This document shows positions 1 through 32,425 of a stretch of 43,433 nt of DNA, one piece after another. Position 1 is the stretch's first letter; the number at the start of each line of letters is the position of its first letter. The notes under the pieces are model-generated. The model saw only the letters and a list, made by a program, of their open reading frames with translations. It did no database searches and had not been told where the DNA came from. Source of the DNA: Paulinella micropora (lineage: Eukaryota > Cercozoa > Imbricatea > Euglyphida); the NCBI GenBank assembly GCA_009731375.1, contig BJOX01000050.1:610491-653923 (forward strand), read 5' to 3'. The translations under genes were made by a program, and so were the position numbers.

Positions 1-168
1 AGGGGGCGGAGGAGGAGGAGGAGGTGATCGACCTCACGGTCGTTCAGGAGGTGGGTAGAAGGAGGGGAAGGCCTAGTCAGGTAGAATGTCTGGCTAGATC
101 TGTTGTAGGTGGAGGTCAGCGCAGCGTCGCGGACTTCTTCTCGGCAGATAACTCCTCTCACTCCGTGC
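1..168 (+). other. Open reading fragment with SIM-like and PIP-like motifs
   Basis: Reading frame 3 is open from the window edge to a stop inside the first SINE copy. It encodes an acidic run followed by a SUMO-interacting-type core (EEEEEVIDLTVV) and, about 40 residues later, QRSVADFF, which fits the PCNA-binding pattern Q-x-x-(aliphatic)-x-x-F-F. No splice sites or homologue are recognised. It lies upstream of valyl-tRNA synthetase exons, so it should be intronic unless it is a nested gene, a transposon fragment or an assembly artefact. The motifs are seen; the function is only inferred. Confidence 0.25.
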
Positions 169-312
169 AGAAATGCATCAGCCATTGACAGAGAAGCACT
201 ATTATTATTATTATTATTATTTCTTTGGAGCGGAGCCGCGTCACCGAACGGTCCCGTGCTACCAATGGAGGCACATGTCCGACAGGATCAAAGGCCAATT
301 GACTGATAAGTC

Positions 313-343
<31 letters not shown>

Positions 344-409
344 TATGATTGATGGAGGCGCATGTGCAGATTTGCATCAGCCATTGACAGAGAAGCACTA
401 TTATTTATG

Positions 410-475
<66 letters not shown>
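167..475 (+). mobile_element. Three stacked SINE-like copies with (ATT)n tails
   Basis: A short unit (start of consensus GTGCAGAAATGCATCAGCC, then ATTGACAGAGAAGCAC, then an ATT repeat) occurs three times in a row: about 167-232, a diverged copy at 233-341, and 342-475. Each copy is followed by its own (ATT)n tract, as expected if later copies landed in the tails of earlier ones. No coding capacity. The same unit recurs at 948-1366 and, inverted, at 43118-43237 and 43293-43433. Confidence 0.65.
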
Positions 476-476
<1 letters not shown>

Positions 477-656
477 CCGATGAAAAAACCTAGTCACACT
501 TGCTAAACAGAGTTCCAGCCCAATGGCCTCAAGGCGTTAAACTGTGACGCCAACTCATAACCCTTTGGTGGTAGATGCTGGGGAGGAGGGTCGTTGCGCG
601 CGTAAAAGATCTTAAACTCCGCATATGCTGGTTGATAGCCCAGGACCCAGCAGACA

Positions 657-869
657 NNNNNNNNNNNNNNNNNNNNNNNNNNNNNNNNNNNNNNNNNNNN
701 NNNNNNNNNNNNNNNNNNNNNNNNNNNNNNNNNNNNNNNNNNNNNNNNNNNNNNNNNNNNNNNNNNNNNNNNNNNNNNNNNNNNNNNNNNNNNNNNNNNN
801 NNNNNNNNNNNNNNNNNNNNNNNNNNNNNNNNNNNNNNNNNNNNNNNNNNNNNNNNNNNNNNNNNNNNN
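657..869. other. Assembly gap (N)
   Basis: 213 N. Resumes inside an (ATT)n tract at 870. Short 10-N gaps also occur at 5304-5313, 5905-5914, 18913-18922, 22009-22018, 27965-27974 and 28260-28269, and a 36-N gap at 19917-19952. Most adjoin C or G homopolymers. Confidence 0.99.
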
Positions 870-947
870 TATTATTATTATTATTATTATTATTATCATT
901 ACTATTATTATTACTGTTACTATTATTATTGTCATTATTATTTCAAG

Positions 948-1299
948 TTCTACCATCTGGGCCCTGTCGCCAGTTCGATTCCCGTCGGTGCCACCAGTAT
1001 TTTCATTGAACATACCGGTCCGTCTGGACCAGTATTTTCATTGAACATACCGGTCCGTCTGGAAGTGTTGGAACTGCCCTTGCGGGGGTGTCATTAGAGC
1101 TTATCGTCAATTCTTCGTACTCCCCTCACGGGTGAGACGATGGAGGCGCATGTGCAGAAATGCATCAGCCATTGACAGAGAAGCACTATCATCATCATCA
1201 TTATTATTATTATTATTATTATCATCATTATTATCATCATTATTATCATTATTATTATCATCATCATCATTATTATCATTATTATTATCATCATCATCA

Positions 1300-1364
<65 letters not shown>

Positions 1365-1366
1365 TT
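948..1366 (+). mobile_element. Longest SINE-like copy, (ATT/ATC)n tail
   Basis: This copy shows a longer 5' part. A tRNA B-box-like word (AGTTCGATTCC, near 972) is followed by a 35 bp unit starting ACCAGTATTTTCATTGAAC that is tandemly duplicated (about 990-1060). Then comes the body, with CCCCTCACGGGTGAGACGAT and the shared GTGCAGAAATGCATCAGCC segment, and a long mixed ATT/ATC tail from 1187. The B-box-like word suggests a tRNA-derived SINE, but I could not fold a convincing T arm or find an A box. The tail ends about 28 bp before a valyl-tRNA synthetase acceptor. Confidence 0.6.
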
Positions 1367-1394
1367 CTTTACCAATCAAATCGCTGTGCTGCAG

Positions 1395-22336
<20,942 letters not shown>

Positions 22337-23475
22337 TAAACCTCAATGATATATTGATATATGGTGCGGTCCCCCGCCTTCGATCTCTTGGGATCTGATT
22401 CTGGTAGAGTCGACGCAGGTGAAATGGGTCGTTACACGTTGAAGAAAGGCTTGTTATCTCCGACTTAGTAACCAACACATAGTATTTCTGTAGTACCAGG
22501 CTAATTTTGATACATATTGATTGTAAATCCGACACAAAATGTTTCTTGAACGACGTTGGACGGAATTCAACTTGAAGGTTCTGTTTTTCACTGACCGAAC
22601 GAGGAGTCCGACTGTCACAATTTTATCACCCTGGCTCAAGAACACTTGACTTGCCTTGCGTCGCATATTAATATATATATATATAATATATATATATATA
22701 TATGTATATATATAACGCACACTTTTAATAAGAAAATACTTGCCGCGATGACGTGTCGTCCTCAACCGGAGTTCACATTCAGTTTTCTCAGCAAGACTGA
22801 GTCATATATCAATAATAACACTCCTTTAGGTTGAGAGGCGCCATGCCGGGGGGATGAAATACCGATATGTTATTCTATAAAGACCGACCCCGCACGACGA
22901 TCTGTTCTTCACTTATGGGGACTCGGACAGGCTCCTTCAGGACCGTCTACTAGAATGACCTGATATGGGGAAAGTAAAAGTATAATGGAAATGGTAAGCT
23001 TACAAAAAGATACAAAAGTGAAAAGTGAAGCGTTAAAAAAAACAAAAAAAAAAAAAAAAAAAAACAGCAACAACATTAACAACTGACCTTTCTTTCTTTT
23101 TATTGTCCTTTCTTCCTTCTTTGCCCTTACCTTTTTCTTTCGACGATTTCTGCTCTTTGTTTCTTACCATTATTGTGCTTCTCACATATTTTACCTTCTG
23201 ATTTTTCTTCTGTTCTGAGACTTATTTCTCCCCAGCGTTTACTTACCACTATTTTTGTATCGGGGGCCTTACTGGTTCTTCCTTTCCTTATTCAGTCCCT
23301 ATTTTTCAGTCCCTCATTTTCCCTTTTTCTTTCTCACTCTTTGGTTTTTCCTCCATTTTTTTTTTTTTTTTTTTAACGCTTTACTTTGTTTTCTTTTATT
23401 GTATCTCTCAGTTTGATACCACTTCCATTCTATCTCTTCTGCTTCCCACTCAGACTCTACGAGTGGCAAATATTA
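22337..23475. other. Intergenic, no gene seen
   Basis: AT-rich spacer with a TA-rich stretch at about 22671-22712, an A run at 23037-23064, and a long pyrimidine-rich stretch at 23070-23460. A TATAAAG near 22879 could belong to a decayed LTR, but I found no partner. Confidence 0.5.
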
Positions 23476-23979
23476 ATATTTGTTGGAACTATAATCTTAA
23501 TTAATAGTTAAGGACGGCCGTATCAGAGTAAAGGTGTCGGTAGAGCCATTACTTTCGATGCGGCCAGTCATGTTACGCGGCGTGTTCTGTTGGCGCCTTT
23601 CGAGTCTTATTAAAGCTGTAGTACTGCTATTTAAGTGGTGTAGCTATTATATGTCATTATATTACTCACAGGTTGTCGAGCCTTGATTAGCGAACTCTGC
23701 GTTAGCAGCTTTAATCAGTTGCACAAAGTCTGGATGAAGACTCCTGGCATTATGCTTCAACAGATAAATGCAAGGGTCGACGTGCAGCAGGCAGTCGACA
23801 AATGTCATTTCGTGGGCTGGCCGAAGGCACCCACCTCAAACATGTCTTGTGGCTAGACAGCATAGCACAGATACACCAAACTGCTTCATTCCTAATAATA
23901 ACTTCCCCATTTCTACCTAACAGTAGGAATTTATTGATAGTTGAAACTAACTCCTATCTTCCGCACTTTGGTCCAGAAC

Positions 23980-24102
23980 ATGGCTTACCCCATGTTTGGG
24001 ACGTCGCTATACAAAGGGTTTAAAGTTGATCCACCGCCATTCAATAGCAAAGACCCAGACTGGGATAACTGGGAGCCTAGTACGTGTTTCTTGCTGCTTT
24101 AG
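23980..24102 (+). pseudogene. Gag-like fragment of element A
   Basis: 41 codons: FGTSLYKGFKVDPPPFNSKD then DWDNWEP. The P-F-(N/D)-x-K-D-x-x-W-x-x-W pattern resembles the N-terminus of copia Gag. Stops soon after. Confidence 0.5.
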
Positions 24103-24162
24103 CTATCCACTATCCATCAGTGGGAATGGTGGAGCTACCCCCCCACAGACGACGCACTGCCT

Positions 24163-24485
24163 TTGTTTTTACATGCAAAACAGGTAAGTTCTTTCGGTCC
24201 CCCTCCACCCAATGAACCATTCCTCTCACCTACCACCGATAGTGAAGATGAAGATCAAGATCAGCGAGGGAAGATAAAACCTGTTGCAGTCAAAAAGGAA
24301 CGTAGTAGCTCCTCCTCTAGCGCTACCAATAGTTCTATCTTCAGTGCCGTCCCATCTGTCAAACAAGAGCAGAAAGATAGTCCCTCTCCCAGTCCTGCTC
24401 AATCTGACCCCTCATCTACCTCAGTAACTGCTGAACGGAAAAGATCTGAAGGAGTCCCTATTCTGACTGCTGCTTCTAAACCAAA
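24163..24485 (+). pseudogene. Ser-rich low-complexity ORF of element A
   Basis: Frame encoding SPTTDSEDEDQDQ, then VAVKKERSSSSSS and PSVKQEQKDSPSPSP, continuing into the inverted LTR. VKKE and VKQE fit the SUMO-acceptor consensus. It has no enzymatic domain and is probably a remnant of Gag. Confidence 0.35.
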
Positions 24486-24668
24486 TGTTAGACTACTGTT
24501 ATTAATAAATCAATCTATGATAGCTACTACACTCTCAACACACTACAACAACTTTAATGAGAAAAGGCGCCCAGATGCGCCACGTAACTTGACTGGCCGG
24601 ATCATAAGTAATGGCTCTAACGACACCGTTACAGGTCCATAACTATTACTTAATTATTAGTTCCAACA
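24486..24668 (-). repeat. Inverted LTR inside element A
   Basis: On the minus strand it starts TGTTGGAAC, ends TCTAACA and is diverged from the flanking LTRs. The polypurine complement CTCCCCCTGG follows at 24669, so this is the 3' end of an element in reverse orientation. Confidence 0.85.
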
Positions 24669-25617
24669 CTCCCCCTGGAACAAAGTAAATTAATATTAAG
24701 TTACTGCCGTTCCTAATTAAGTTACGTCTCCTACTACTATTTTGTGAAACATTAGAAAACACAAACTCAAAACATATTCTCTTACCCCCCACTCTCTCCG
24801 AGAAAGAATGTTGGGGTTGGCTACCCTCCTATCCACAGCGAGTACGTATCGAAGGGTGTTTCACCGCTCCTCGTGAGTCGACAGACCTGGGGCCCTCCCT
24901 TCAGAAAGTACAGACCCGCCAATAATTTTTTTTTTGTTTTAAACCCCCTTACGGGAAGCGCTTGAAAATTTTATTTTTGCTTTATGTTCATAGTTGCGAT
25001 AGTTATAGATTGTACATATGTATTATCATGAGAATATTGCATATTTATGTTGTTACTTCTTTGGAGGTCATTACTATAACTATGTACTTTCATATGATTT
25101 ATATATATGTCTATTACATATTACTTTTACTCACTCGCGAGGTAGGGAGAGTAGGGAAATAATCCTCTTCTCGTTGGGTAGGCCCGACTATGCCACAGGA
25201 CCGCTGCCTTGTATGTATTCTAACTTATGCATACTCGCTGTGGATAGATGGGTAGCCGACCCCGACATTACTTCTCGGAGAGTGTGAGGGTAAGGGTATA
25301 TGTTTTGAGTTTGTGTTCTCATGTTTCACAACTTGAATAGTATTAGATGGCGTAACATATATAGGACCGGCAGTAACTTACATATTAATTTAATTTGTTC
25401 CAGGGGGAGTGTTGGAACTATAATCTTAATTAATAGTTAAGGACCGGCCGTATCAGAGTAAAGGTGTCGGTAGAGCCATTACTTTCGAACCGGCCAGTCA
25501 TGTTACGCGGCGTGTTCTGTTGGCGCCTTTCGAGTCTTATTAAAGCTGTAGTACTGCTATTTGAGTGTTGTAGCTATCATAGGTTATTATTAATAATAAT
25601 AGTGGTCCAACAATATT

Positions 25618-26420
25618 TGGTTAAAACAATGTTTGCGTAATAATAACTTTCATTAAAAATAAATAAAGAAAGAAAGAAAAAAAAAAGAAAAAAAAGAAAA
25701 AACAAAGAAAAAACAAAGAAAACCATCATTAATAATAGTTTTATTTATGTTCACCTACTTTCTTCCTTTTCAGCTCTACGAAAAGCAAGTATTCAAGAGT
25801 CTTGATTATTAAAATCATTTAGTGGGAAAAAAAATAGTAGTATTATAGAGTTAGCGGTGAATATATTTTCTATGTTCCTGCTAGTACTGGATCATGATGC
25901 CGGCCGGCATCCAGTTGACTCAAGTCACTTTCAAGTTCTAAAAAAATCATTGAATATTAATATATAACTTAGTATTCAAAATTCAGTGAAGTTTATTAAA
26001 ATTAATATTAAATCTTTCATTTCATATTGTGATAGAAGTTAAAGTAAAAAAATATCTCCTTTCCGGCTGAGCCGACTTTTTTAGCATTGGTAGGATAACT
26101 ACGTTTTTACTTTTAGTAATTGCTTTGTGACTGGTAAGTAATTTATTCGTATAGTAGAATGACAGTATAGTTCTAGTCAATAATTGTAACGGACGTAACG
26201 GTCCATATTGGCATTCAGGATTGGACACTGACCATTGAGTAATAATTACAGTCGTGCGGACTTTATTTCAGTTTCATTATTACCTTTGAGTTTGTCAGTT
26301 CTGCTATCTACGTGCGGATTAAAAGTGTCGATTGGTATCGTGGCTTCTAAACGGAGTCTCTCAGCAAACCGGCGTCTAAGGTATTAGGTTCGTGAGTGAC
26401 CGGGTATTTACCTAATCAAC
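25618..26420. other. AT-rich spacer, likely holding the 5' LTR of element B
   Basis: A/G-rich run at about 25660-25720. The sequence just upstream of the B primer site should be LTR, but I could not match it to a 3' partner. Confidence 0.4.
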
Positions 26421-26424
26421 GGTT

Positions 26425-27792
26425 ATGAACCGCTGGGATAGCGAATTTCGGCACAATGCACTTAGCATGAGACAGTTGCTGTCTCACACTCCGGTGTTTA
26501 GCGGAAACAAGAAAGATTTGCAAAGTTGCTACTATCAGATAGAGGAATACGCATATGGTATTAGCACCACTCTCGGGGATATGTTTCATGATGCTTTTAA
26601 AGACCATAAGGCAGCAAAGACCAAATATGGTTACGACAGAGACAGGAATCATTGAGAAGAGCAGAAGAAATGGATGAGCCGAGAGAACCACACGAGGTGG
26701 ACACACCGAGGGATCAGACGAAGAAGATGAAACACAGCAAACACGACGACAGAGAGGTAGTCAAACACCACAAGAAGGGAAGGTAGCGGTAGAGAAACCA
26801 GACAACTGGAAAGATCTATTGAAGGAAGAGAAGAATGCTGGGAAGACAGAGCGAAAAGAAAGAAGAAAAGGGCAATTACAAGAACCAACAAAGACGTTTA
26901 CTTACTGAGAAAGAAGAAGTATAGAGACGAGCAACAATATCTGCATCGCTGCAGAATGTTTCAACTTCTCGTTACAACTGCATTCTCGGAAACCAAAGTG
27001 GTTCAATTCCTTCGCAGCAAAAAGGCACATTGCCCGTTCGAAAAAGTCGGCATCGTAAAAGAAAAATACGGTAATCTAAGCGGTGCGGCGAGATATGTCG
27101 AGGAGAAAGCCTTTAAAGATCAGAGACCAAGACCGACAGAAGATATGGAAGAATATCTGACCCAACATCAACTCCAGAAGCATTGGCCTTGCGAGGAGCA
27201 AATTTTGGGGCAGATGAGGCAGTGCACGGACTGTTAGAGAAGCTAGCTGAACACGAATTATGGAGCAACATTTTTCAATGACTACTACAGACTAGCGGCA
27301 GCAAACAGACCATCACACGATGATATAATAGAGTCGGCAAAGAAAATTTACGTGCTGTGGGATGCGAAGCAAAAGAGACTGAGGAAGGAACGTAAGAAGG
27401 AGAGGGAGAGAAAGAGAGAGGGTAAGGGAGCGAATCTATTGCTAGGAGAGGGAGAGGGAGGAGAGAAAGGAGAAAAGAGAGAGAAGCACAAGAAATGGAC
27501 TAAGAACGGGAAGGGCAAGGGCAACAAGAATGGGAGTGATAGTTCAGAGCAGGAGTGGTGGCTGACAGCGACATGCTATAACTGCTATCAGACTGGACAC
27601 ACTAAGCGTTTTTGCCCCAAACTAAAGTCTAGCCCCAAACGAACCAGTTCAAAGTCAGCTCACTCTGACTCCTCAAAAGGGAAGCAAAGAGACAAGAGTG
27701 GCAAGTTTCGAAAGAAAGGAGCCAAAGGAGTTACTCTTATGAAGGGAGAAGTAGGAGAGGAGGGTGAGGAGGAAGGAGGAGACTTAGTCTGA
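26425..27792 (+). pseudogene. Gag of element B (broken)
   Basis: Frames at 26425-26655, 26956-27237, about 27150-27278 and 27352-27792. The first holds HTPVFSGNKKDLQSCYYQIE, parallel to element C VPIFEGNDQSFWPW. The last contains the zinc knuckle CYNCYQTGHTKRFC (27574-27615, C-x2-C-x4-H-x4-C) after a K/R/E-rich stretch. The segment LRGANFGADEAVHGLLEKL is continuous where element C needs a frameshift. Confidence 0.8.
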
Positions 27793-28327
27793 GGGGGAAG
27801 ACAGCTCAGAAAAAGAAGAGTATGGGCTAGTCATAATGGAGGGTAGCGAAGAAGCAATGGAGGGAAACATAGAAAGTGGGGAAAGCATTATTGCTCGTGA
27901 AGCAGAGCAAGAGGGCGAGGAGGATAGTGAGCCTCCAAAGGAGCAAAGTGAGAACAAACCCTTGNNNNNNNNNNGGGGGGGGGGGGGGGGGGGGGGGACT
28001 GTCGAGTGCTCCATTGGCTTGAAACACACTCCGAGACAGACCCCACAACCCTCCACACCGCACTCTCACTAGTGCTCAACACCTAAACACCTCTACAACA
28101 ATTACTCCTGCCCTCACAACCTCACAAGACACACAACGTGTGCAACCCTCACCATTGCAACCAAAACCCTCGCAAACGAAAGAGAAAGAGAAACGGAAAG
28201 CAAACGAGAAACCGACACCCACACCCCCTCAGAACTCTAGAAAGACGATCGCGAAGAACNNNNNNNNNNAACAGACAAAGAACGAAACACCACAACCCAC
28301 TACATCCACTCCTAAGAGCAACATCGT

Positions 28328-28447
28328 TGTACTGGGCTGAACTGGAAAGGAGAACAGTGTGGAGTTAAGTTTGGACAGGGGGGGAGTTGGGGCAAGGCAG
28401 GCGAGGCAGCAAAGAGGCTAGTGTATACAGATTTGTGCGGGTATCAT
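28328..28447 (+). pseudogene. C-x9-C-x25-C-x2-H module, element B
   Basis: In one frame: CTGLNWKGEQC ... AKRLVYTDLCGYHARQDP. The Cys/His spacing is identical to element C at 34101-34220. Probable zinc-binding module of Gag. The frame continues to 28732. Confidence 0.7.
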
Positions 28448-28796
28448 GCCCGTCAAGACCCACTATTTCCAGCTATTGACCTAGTAGTAGCACAAGACCC
28501 TTCACGTCGCCCACGTCCTTCCCGTGATTATCCTTCAGAGAGTGAGATGATAAGCATACTGAGAGAGAGGGAGGGAAAGGGGGCGAGTGCACAACAAATC
28601 TCGCAAAAAGATACGGCAAAACCCGTGAAGAAGAACTCGCTAAGTTCCGCAAATATCGGAGAAAAAGACAAGGAAAGTGTCGAAAAACCCGGTAAGAAAG
28701 GAGTAGTACAGATTCACGGAATGATGCTGTAATGCCAGGAAAAGAGGCACGGACCGGCGGGACCGGAGCTGAAGAGGAGATTGCTTCATTGAGACT

Positions 28797-29935
28797 GTGG
28801 AGCGTATAGGAGGGACGAGAGAAGGGAAGTCTTGGCCCTCATCGCTACTACCACAAGGTCCGTCTCCTTTGGATAGAGTAGGAGACAGTGTAGAGTCACA
28901 GGCAGAGCAGGCAAGTGACACACACACACACACACACGAAACACCTGTGGGGAAGAGCAGTAAAAGAGACACAGAACACGGTAAGGTGATAAGCTTTGAA
29001 GATTTTAAGAAGTTAAGTGAACAGCTGAACAACCTGTGTATTTTGGACGATGAAACGAGATGTCGTGAGATGACTCGTCGAAGAAGGAAGGAGAGAGAGT
29101 AGCTGAGGCAGATGGACTGTTGACAGATGTGTTTTGGGCTGTAAACGAAGTATTTCTAAAGCATGCAGCAGGCACACCACTAACCACAAGAGAGACAGTC
29201 ATAGAGAAAAGAGCAGCTAAGAACACAGAGAGTACGAAAGCCAAGGAAAGAGCTTTGTGGGAGTGTGGGTACAGACACAATGAGGGACACCCAAGACCTG
29301 AGAAGACAGAAATAGCTAGGATGCGGTACGCAATAACAAAAGGAGCAGAGCAGATAGTAGTGAAAGAATGGGCTGTGTTACGACCCAGATGGTAAGGAGG
29401 ATGAGTTCTACACAGAGCTGTTAGCCATAATCGATTATGGGGTACTAGACATGGCAAGGAATCACGACAATCAATTTGCTTTTTCGATAGTTAGATCGAT
29501 GCCCCGTCTTATGAAAATCTGGCACGAGGTAGAAAAAGCTAGAGGGGGTACATTGAACGCTTATTTGCGTAAGCTACACTCAGGCGATGCCCACAAGTTC
29601 TTTAGTCCAGAACAGGCAGCAAAGAAAAAAAAGAGTTTGATAGGAAAAGACGGGAGATAGATGGACACTCAGACCCGGACGAGGAAGAGGATGATGAGTA
29701 CGACCCGGAAATCCTAGAACAGTCTAGAACTTCAGATGAAATTAGGACAGGTGTACCCTTAAGCTACAGATCGTATTGCGAAGCACGAGAAGAGCTAGAC
29801 TGGCTGCATGAGGAGAGATTCGAGCGAGAAAGGAAAGAAAGACTCCAGAAGAAAGAGACAGGAGAGGACGAGGAGCAAGATCACAATCTCATGGTAGATG
29901 ATAGCAAGACGGTAGGACGCAAGGAACGGATGATA
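28797..29935 (+). pseudogene. Element B region between Gag and protease
   Basis: Frames at 28797-29102, 29120-29395, 29400-29660 and 29660-29935. The first part (VISFEDFKKLSEQLNNL, LLTDVFWAVNEVFLKHA) aligns with element C (VITFKDINEIAKTLMNE, FLTDIVRAIEGVYLERA). The following roughly 200 codons (WECGYRHNEGHPRPEKTE, FAFSIVRSMPRLMKIWHEVE, LDWLHEERFERERKERL) have no counterpart in C and no domain I recognise. Confidence 0.5.
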
Positions 29936-30375
29936 GTTCAAGACAGTGGATCGTCAAGGATATAGCCTGTACACCACACATCTTGCACAACGTCCGAGAG
30001 ATCGAACCCGTTAGCTTAGTCACCGGAAACGGAGAGAGTGTAGTGCAAGACATGGGGGAAGCACGATTGACAAGAATCGACGGATCGGGAAAGCCAGTTT
30101 TGGTAAAGAAAGATATGTTGTTAGACACTAGGGTGCCGGTCAACATCATGTCCACTGGAAACATGGACCACAATCACCACAGATCTATCATTCACCAGAA
30201 TGGGCAACTACTAATCCTTAAGCACCCCATAAGGATAAAAGAAAGTGACGTGATCGTGAGGGGGAGACTTACGCCTGGCATGCTCTATCGCTGGGACAAT
30301 CAAAAGGATAAAACCCTCAACATAAACGAACGTTACAACCCCAAAGTAAAAGAGAGGAAGAATAAGACGGGGTAG
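29936..30375 (+). pseudogene. Aspartic protease remnant, element B
   Basis: VQDSGSS at 29937 is the catalytic D-S-G, followed by a frame break, then 29983-30375: REIEPVSLVTGNGESVVQD, ARLTRIDGSGKPV, NHHRSIIHQNGQLLILKHP. It ends ERYNP...TG-stop at 30373-30375. The homologue in C stops at the same place. Confidence 0.8.
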
Positions 30376-31500
30376 GCGGGGCGGGAATCCCCAAAGAGAG
30401 AGAAAGGGAGAGCAAGCAAGTGAGAGTAAGTGAGAACGAGGAAACTAGAGGCAGCGTTTTATATGCTATGTATCCTGAGAAAGGTAAGAAGGGTAAATTA
30501 AACCGATTGACATTTATGTCATACATCAGTGTAGTGGTCATAAAGCATTACCAAAGACCTATGCATTAGGCAAGGCAATGGGTAGAAAAGTGACAGGAAG
30601 CGAAGCCTGTATGATGGGGAAAGCTAAAGTGTTACCCCGATTTAAGGTTAATAGAATTAGGAGAGCGAGTTACCCTTGTGAGATTTTACATGAAGATACT
30701 TCCGGACCTTGGGCTCGTCAATTCACGGTAAGTACTATAAATTTTGCGTTAAAGACGATTACTCGGGGTACATCAAAGATTTTTATTCACGTTACAAGAA
30801 CGAATTTGTAAAGTGTTTGAAACAAGCGGTAGCATGGTTTGAGAGGCAGACAGCGAAGAAAGTCAGACAGATCACTTGCGATAATGAGTTCGATGTCCCA
30901 ACTGAAATTATAGAGTGGTGGAAACCCCTACAATTCATTTGGAAGACTAGTGCTCCAGGTGATAAAGATGGCAACCCCATAGCTGAGAAGGTCAACGACA
31001 TCACAGCCGGACCGGCCCGGGCCATGCGATATGAGGCTAACTTACCACCCCAGTTTTGGGCGGAAATGGAACACACAGCCACAACCTTGCACAACATTCT
31101 ACCAGCCACGACAGGACCTAGGAAAGGAACCTCACCTTTTGAGCAATGTCTAGGCTACAAGCCAGCTATCCGACAACTTAAGCCTATAGGATGTTTAGGT
31201 GTAATGTACATAGGAAAGCAGGTAGGCAAAGGCAACTATAGGGGAAAACGCGTGATGTTACTTGGATACGATGTATTTAAGGAACTATACCGAGTTTGGG
31301 ATGGTCGTAAGATCATAACAAATGTGCGTAATTTACGCTTTGACCCCAATGTAGTTGGTAAGGATGCTCACCCACCCAGAGAAGTCAGATGGGACGACGA
31401 GGAATCTGAGGGGGAGAGTAGTGACACCGTACAGCTAGAACAGCCGTTAGACGAACCCGAACTTAAAGATGAGGGGGAGTTAGACAAACACGAGGAGTAA
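30372..31500 (+). pseudogene. Integrase of element B (frameshifted)
   Basis: After the protease stop, the -1 frame reads VGGAGIP then VLYAMYPEKGKKGKLN. Other frames give HQCSGHKALPKTYALGKAMG and EACMMGK (HHCC zinc region), ILHEDTSGPW (first catalytic acid region), CDNEF and NPIAEKVND (second and third acids, D-x34-E). The last frame, 30709-31500, ends in an acidic tail. Confidence 0.85.
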
Positions 31501-31791
31501 CACAGGAAGAAAAAGACATTCACCGTCCCATCAGAGTCGAAGGTAGAACTAGCTGACAACAAGGATGATGGGCTAGCACCCGTCACATCGTTAGAGAGGC
31601 AAAGCCCCGAAGCAGACCACCCTAGTAGGAGGTACGTAGAGGGAGACGCGCCCACTAAGGGCCTCACTTGGGAGCAAAGTGACAAAATCACATCAGCTAA
31701 CATAGTGAGAGGGAAACGATAAGCTAAAGTTAGGACACCAGTTACACAATCACCTCCGGAAAAGAAGGCAGCAGTTAAAGCAGCTACATTG

Positions 31792-31831
<40 letters not shown>

Positions 31832-31882
31832 GTTAGTGTTCCGGGAGTAGCTTTCGGAGAAAAATGGGTTGAAAGGAAGAAT

Positions 31883-32114
31883 ATGGACAACTGGCAATCA
31901 GTTAAGAGAGAAGGAAAAGTCTTAGAACCATGCGAGAAGGGAGAGAGACTTAAAATCCGTAAGATGCCTAAGCCCAGTCACTTCGTAGTCTTTGACGACG
32001 GTCAGGTAGAAAAGATGTTAGATAGCGAAATTAGAAAGTATCGGATAGATAGGATAAGACCCGTCGGAGAACTAGAGCATCCCGAGATGTCAGCAGAAAG
32101 TATCGTAGAGGATC
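31883..32114 (+). pseudogene. SH3/Tudor-like segment of element B
   Basis: Encodes MDNWQSVKREGKVLEP through SHFVVFDDGQVEKMLDSEI and KYRIDRIRP, homologous to element C just upstream of RT. A strand-turn pattern of the type V-x-F-x-D-x-E recalls SH3-fold readers. Interrupted by element C at GGATC. Confidence 0.6.
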
Positions 32115-32425
32115 CGTTGTAATGTACTACTAATACCCGTTACTCCACCTAGACAATTTACCGGTAATTTGGATAGTCTCAGTCATAGGCAGGTTCATAG
32201 GCCGGACAGTTATTAATACCTTTATTACTGACAAGGACACTTTCTAGAGTATTCGCGAATCATAGTCTGGAATGCCTAGAATCAAATGAGTATTACCATT
32301 CTGTAAAGGTCATAACATCATAAATTTGTGTGACCCAAAGTCATTAAAAGTCTTTTCTTCGGTTATTATTTACCCTTAGCGGGGTAGCTTCCCTAAACTC
32401 TGCGTTTGAGTGATAGATTACTTTG
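32115..32425 (+). repeat. 5' LTR of element C
   Basis: Starts CGTTGTAATG, ends GATTACTTTG. The ends form an imperfect inverted repeat (C...GTAAT / ATTAC...G) instead of TG...CA. Placement follows from the GGATC duplication and the identical length of the right copy. Confidence 0.88.

Larger units (their letters stand above)
23481..25612 (+). mobile_element. LTR element A (short, rearranged)
   Basis: Starts TGTTGGA, ends TCCAACA, and is flanked by ATATT at 23476-23480 and 25613-25617. The right LTR is 25410-25612 (203 bp), preceded by the polypurine tract CAGGGGGAG. The left LTR spans 23481 to about 23670. GGTTGTCGAGCC follows it, resembling the primer site of elements B and C. Only gag-like remnants remain inside. 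An inverted LTR at 24486-24668 plus inverted 3' internal sequence forms a large palindrome with the right end. Confidence 0.85.
26421..32114 (+). mobile_element. Copia element B, left part (decayed)
   Basis: Runs from a primer-binding site GTTATGAACC (26422-26431) through broken gag, protease and integrase frames to the insertion point of element C. The order matches element C throughout. Multiple frameshifts and stops make it non-autonomous. It continues at 40689. Confidence 0.88.

Noticed and set aside
970-1000. Functional tRNA gene at the B-box-like word
   Set aside because: The T arm does not pair and no A box or anticodon arm is visible.
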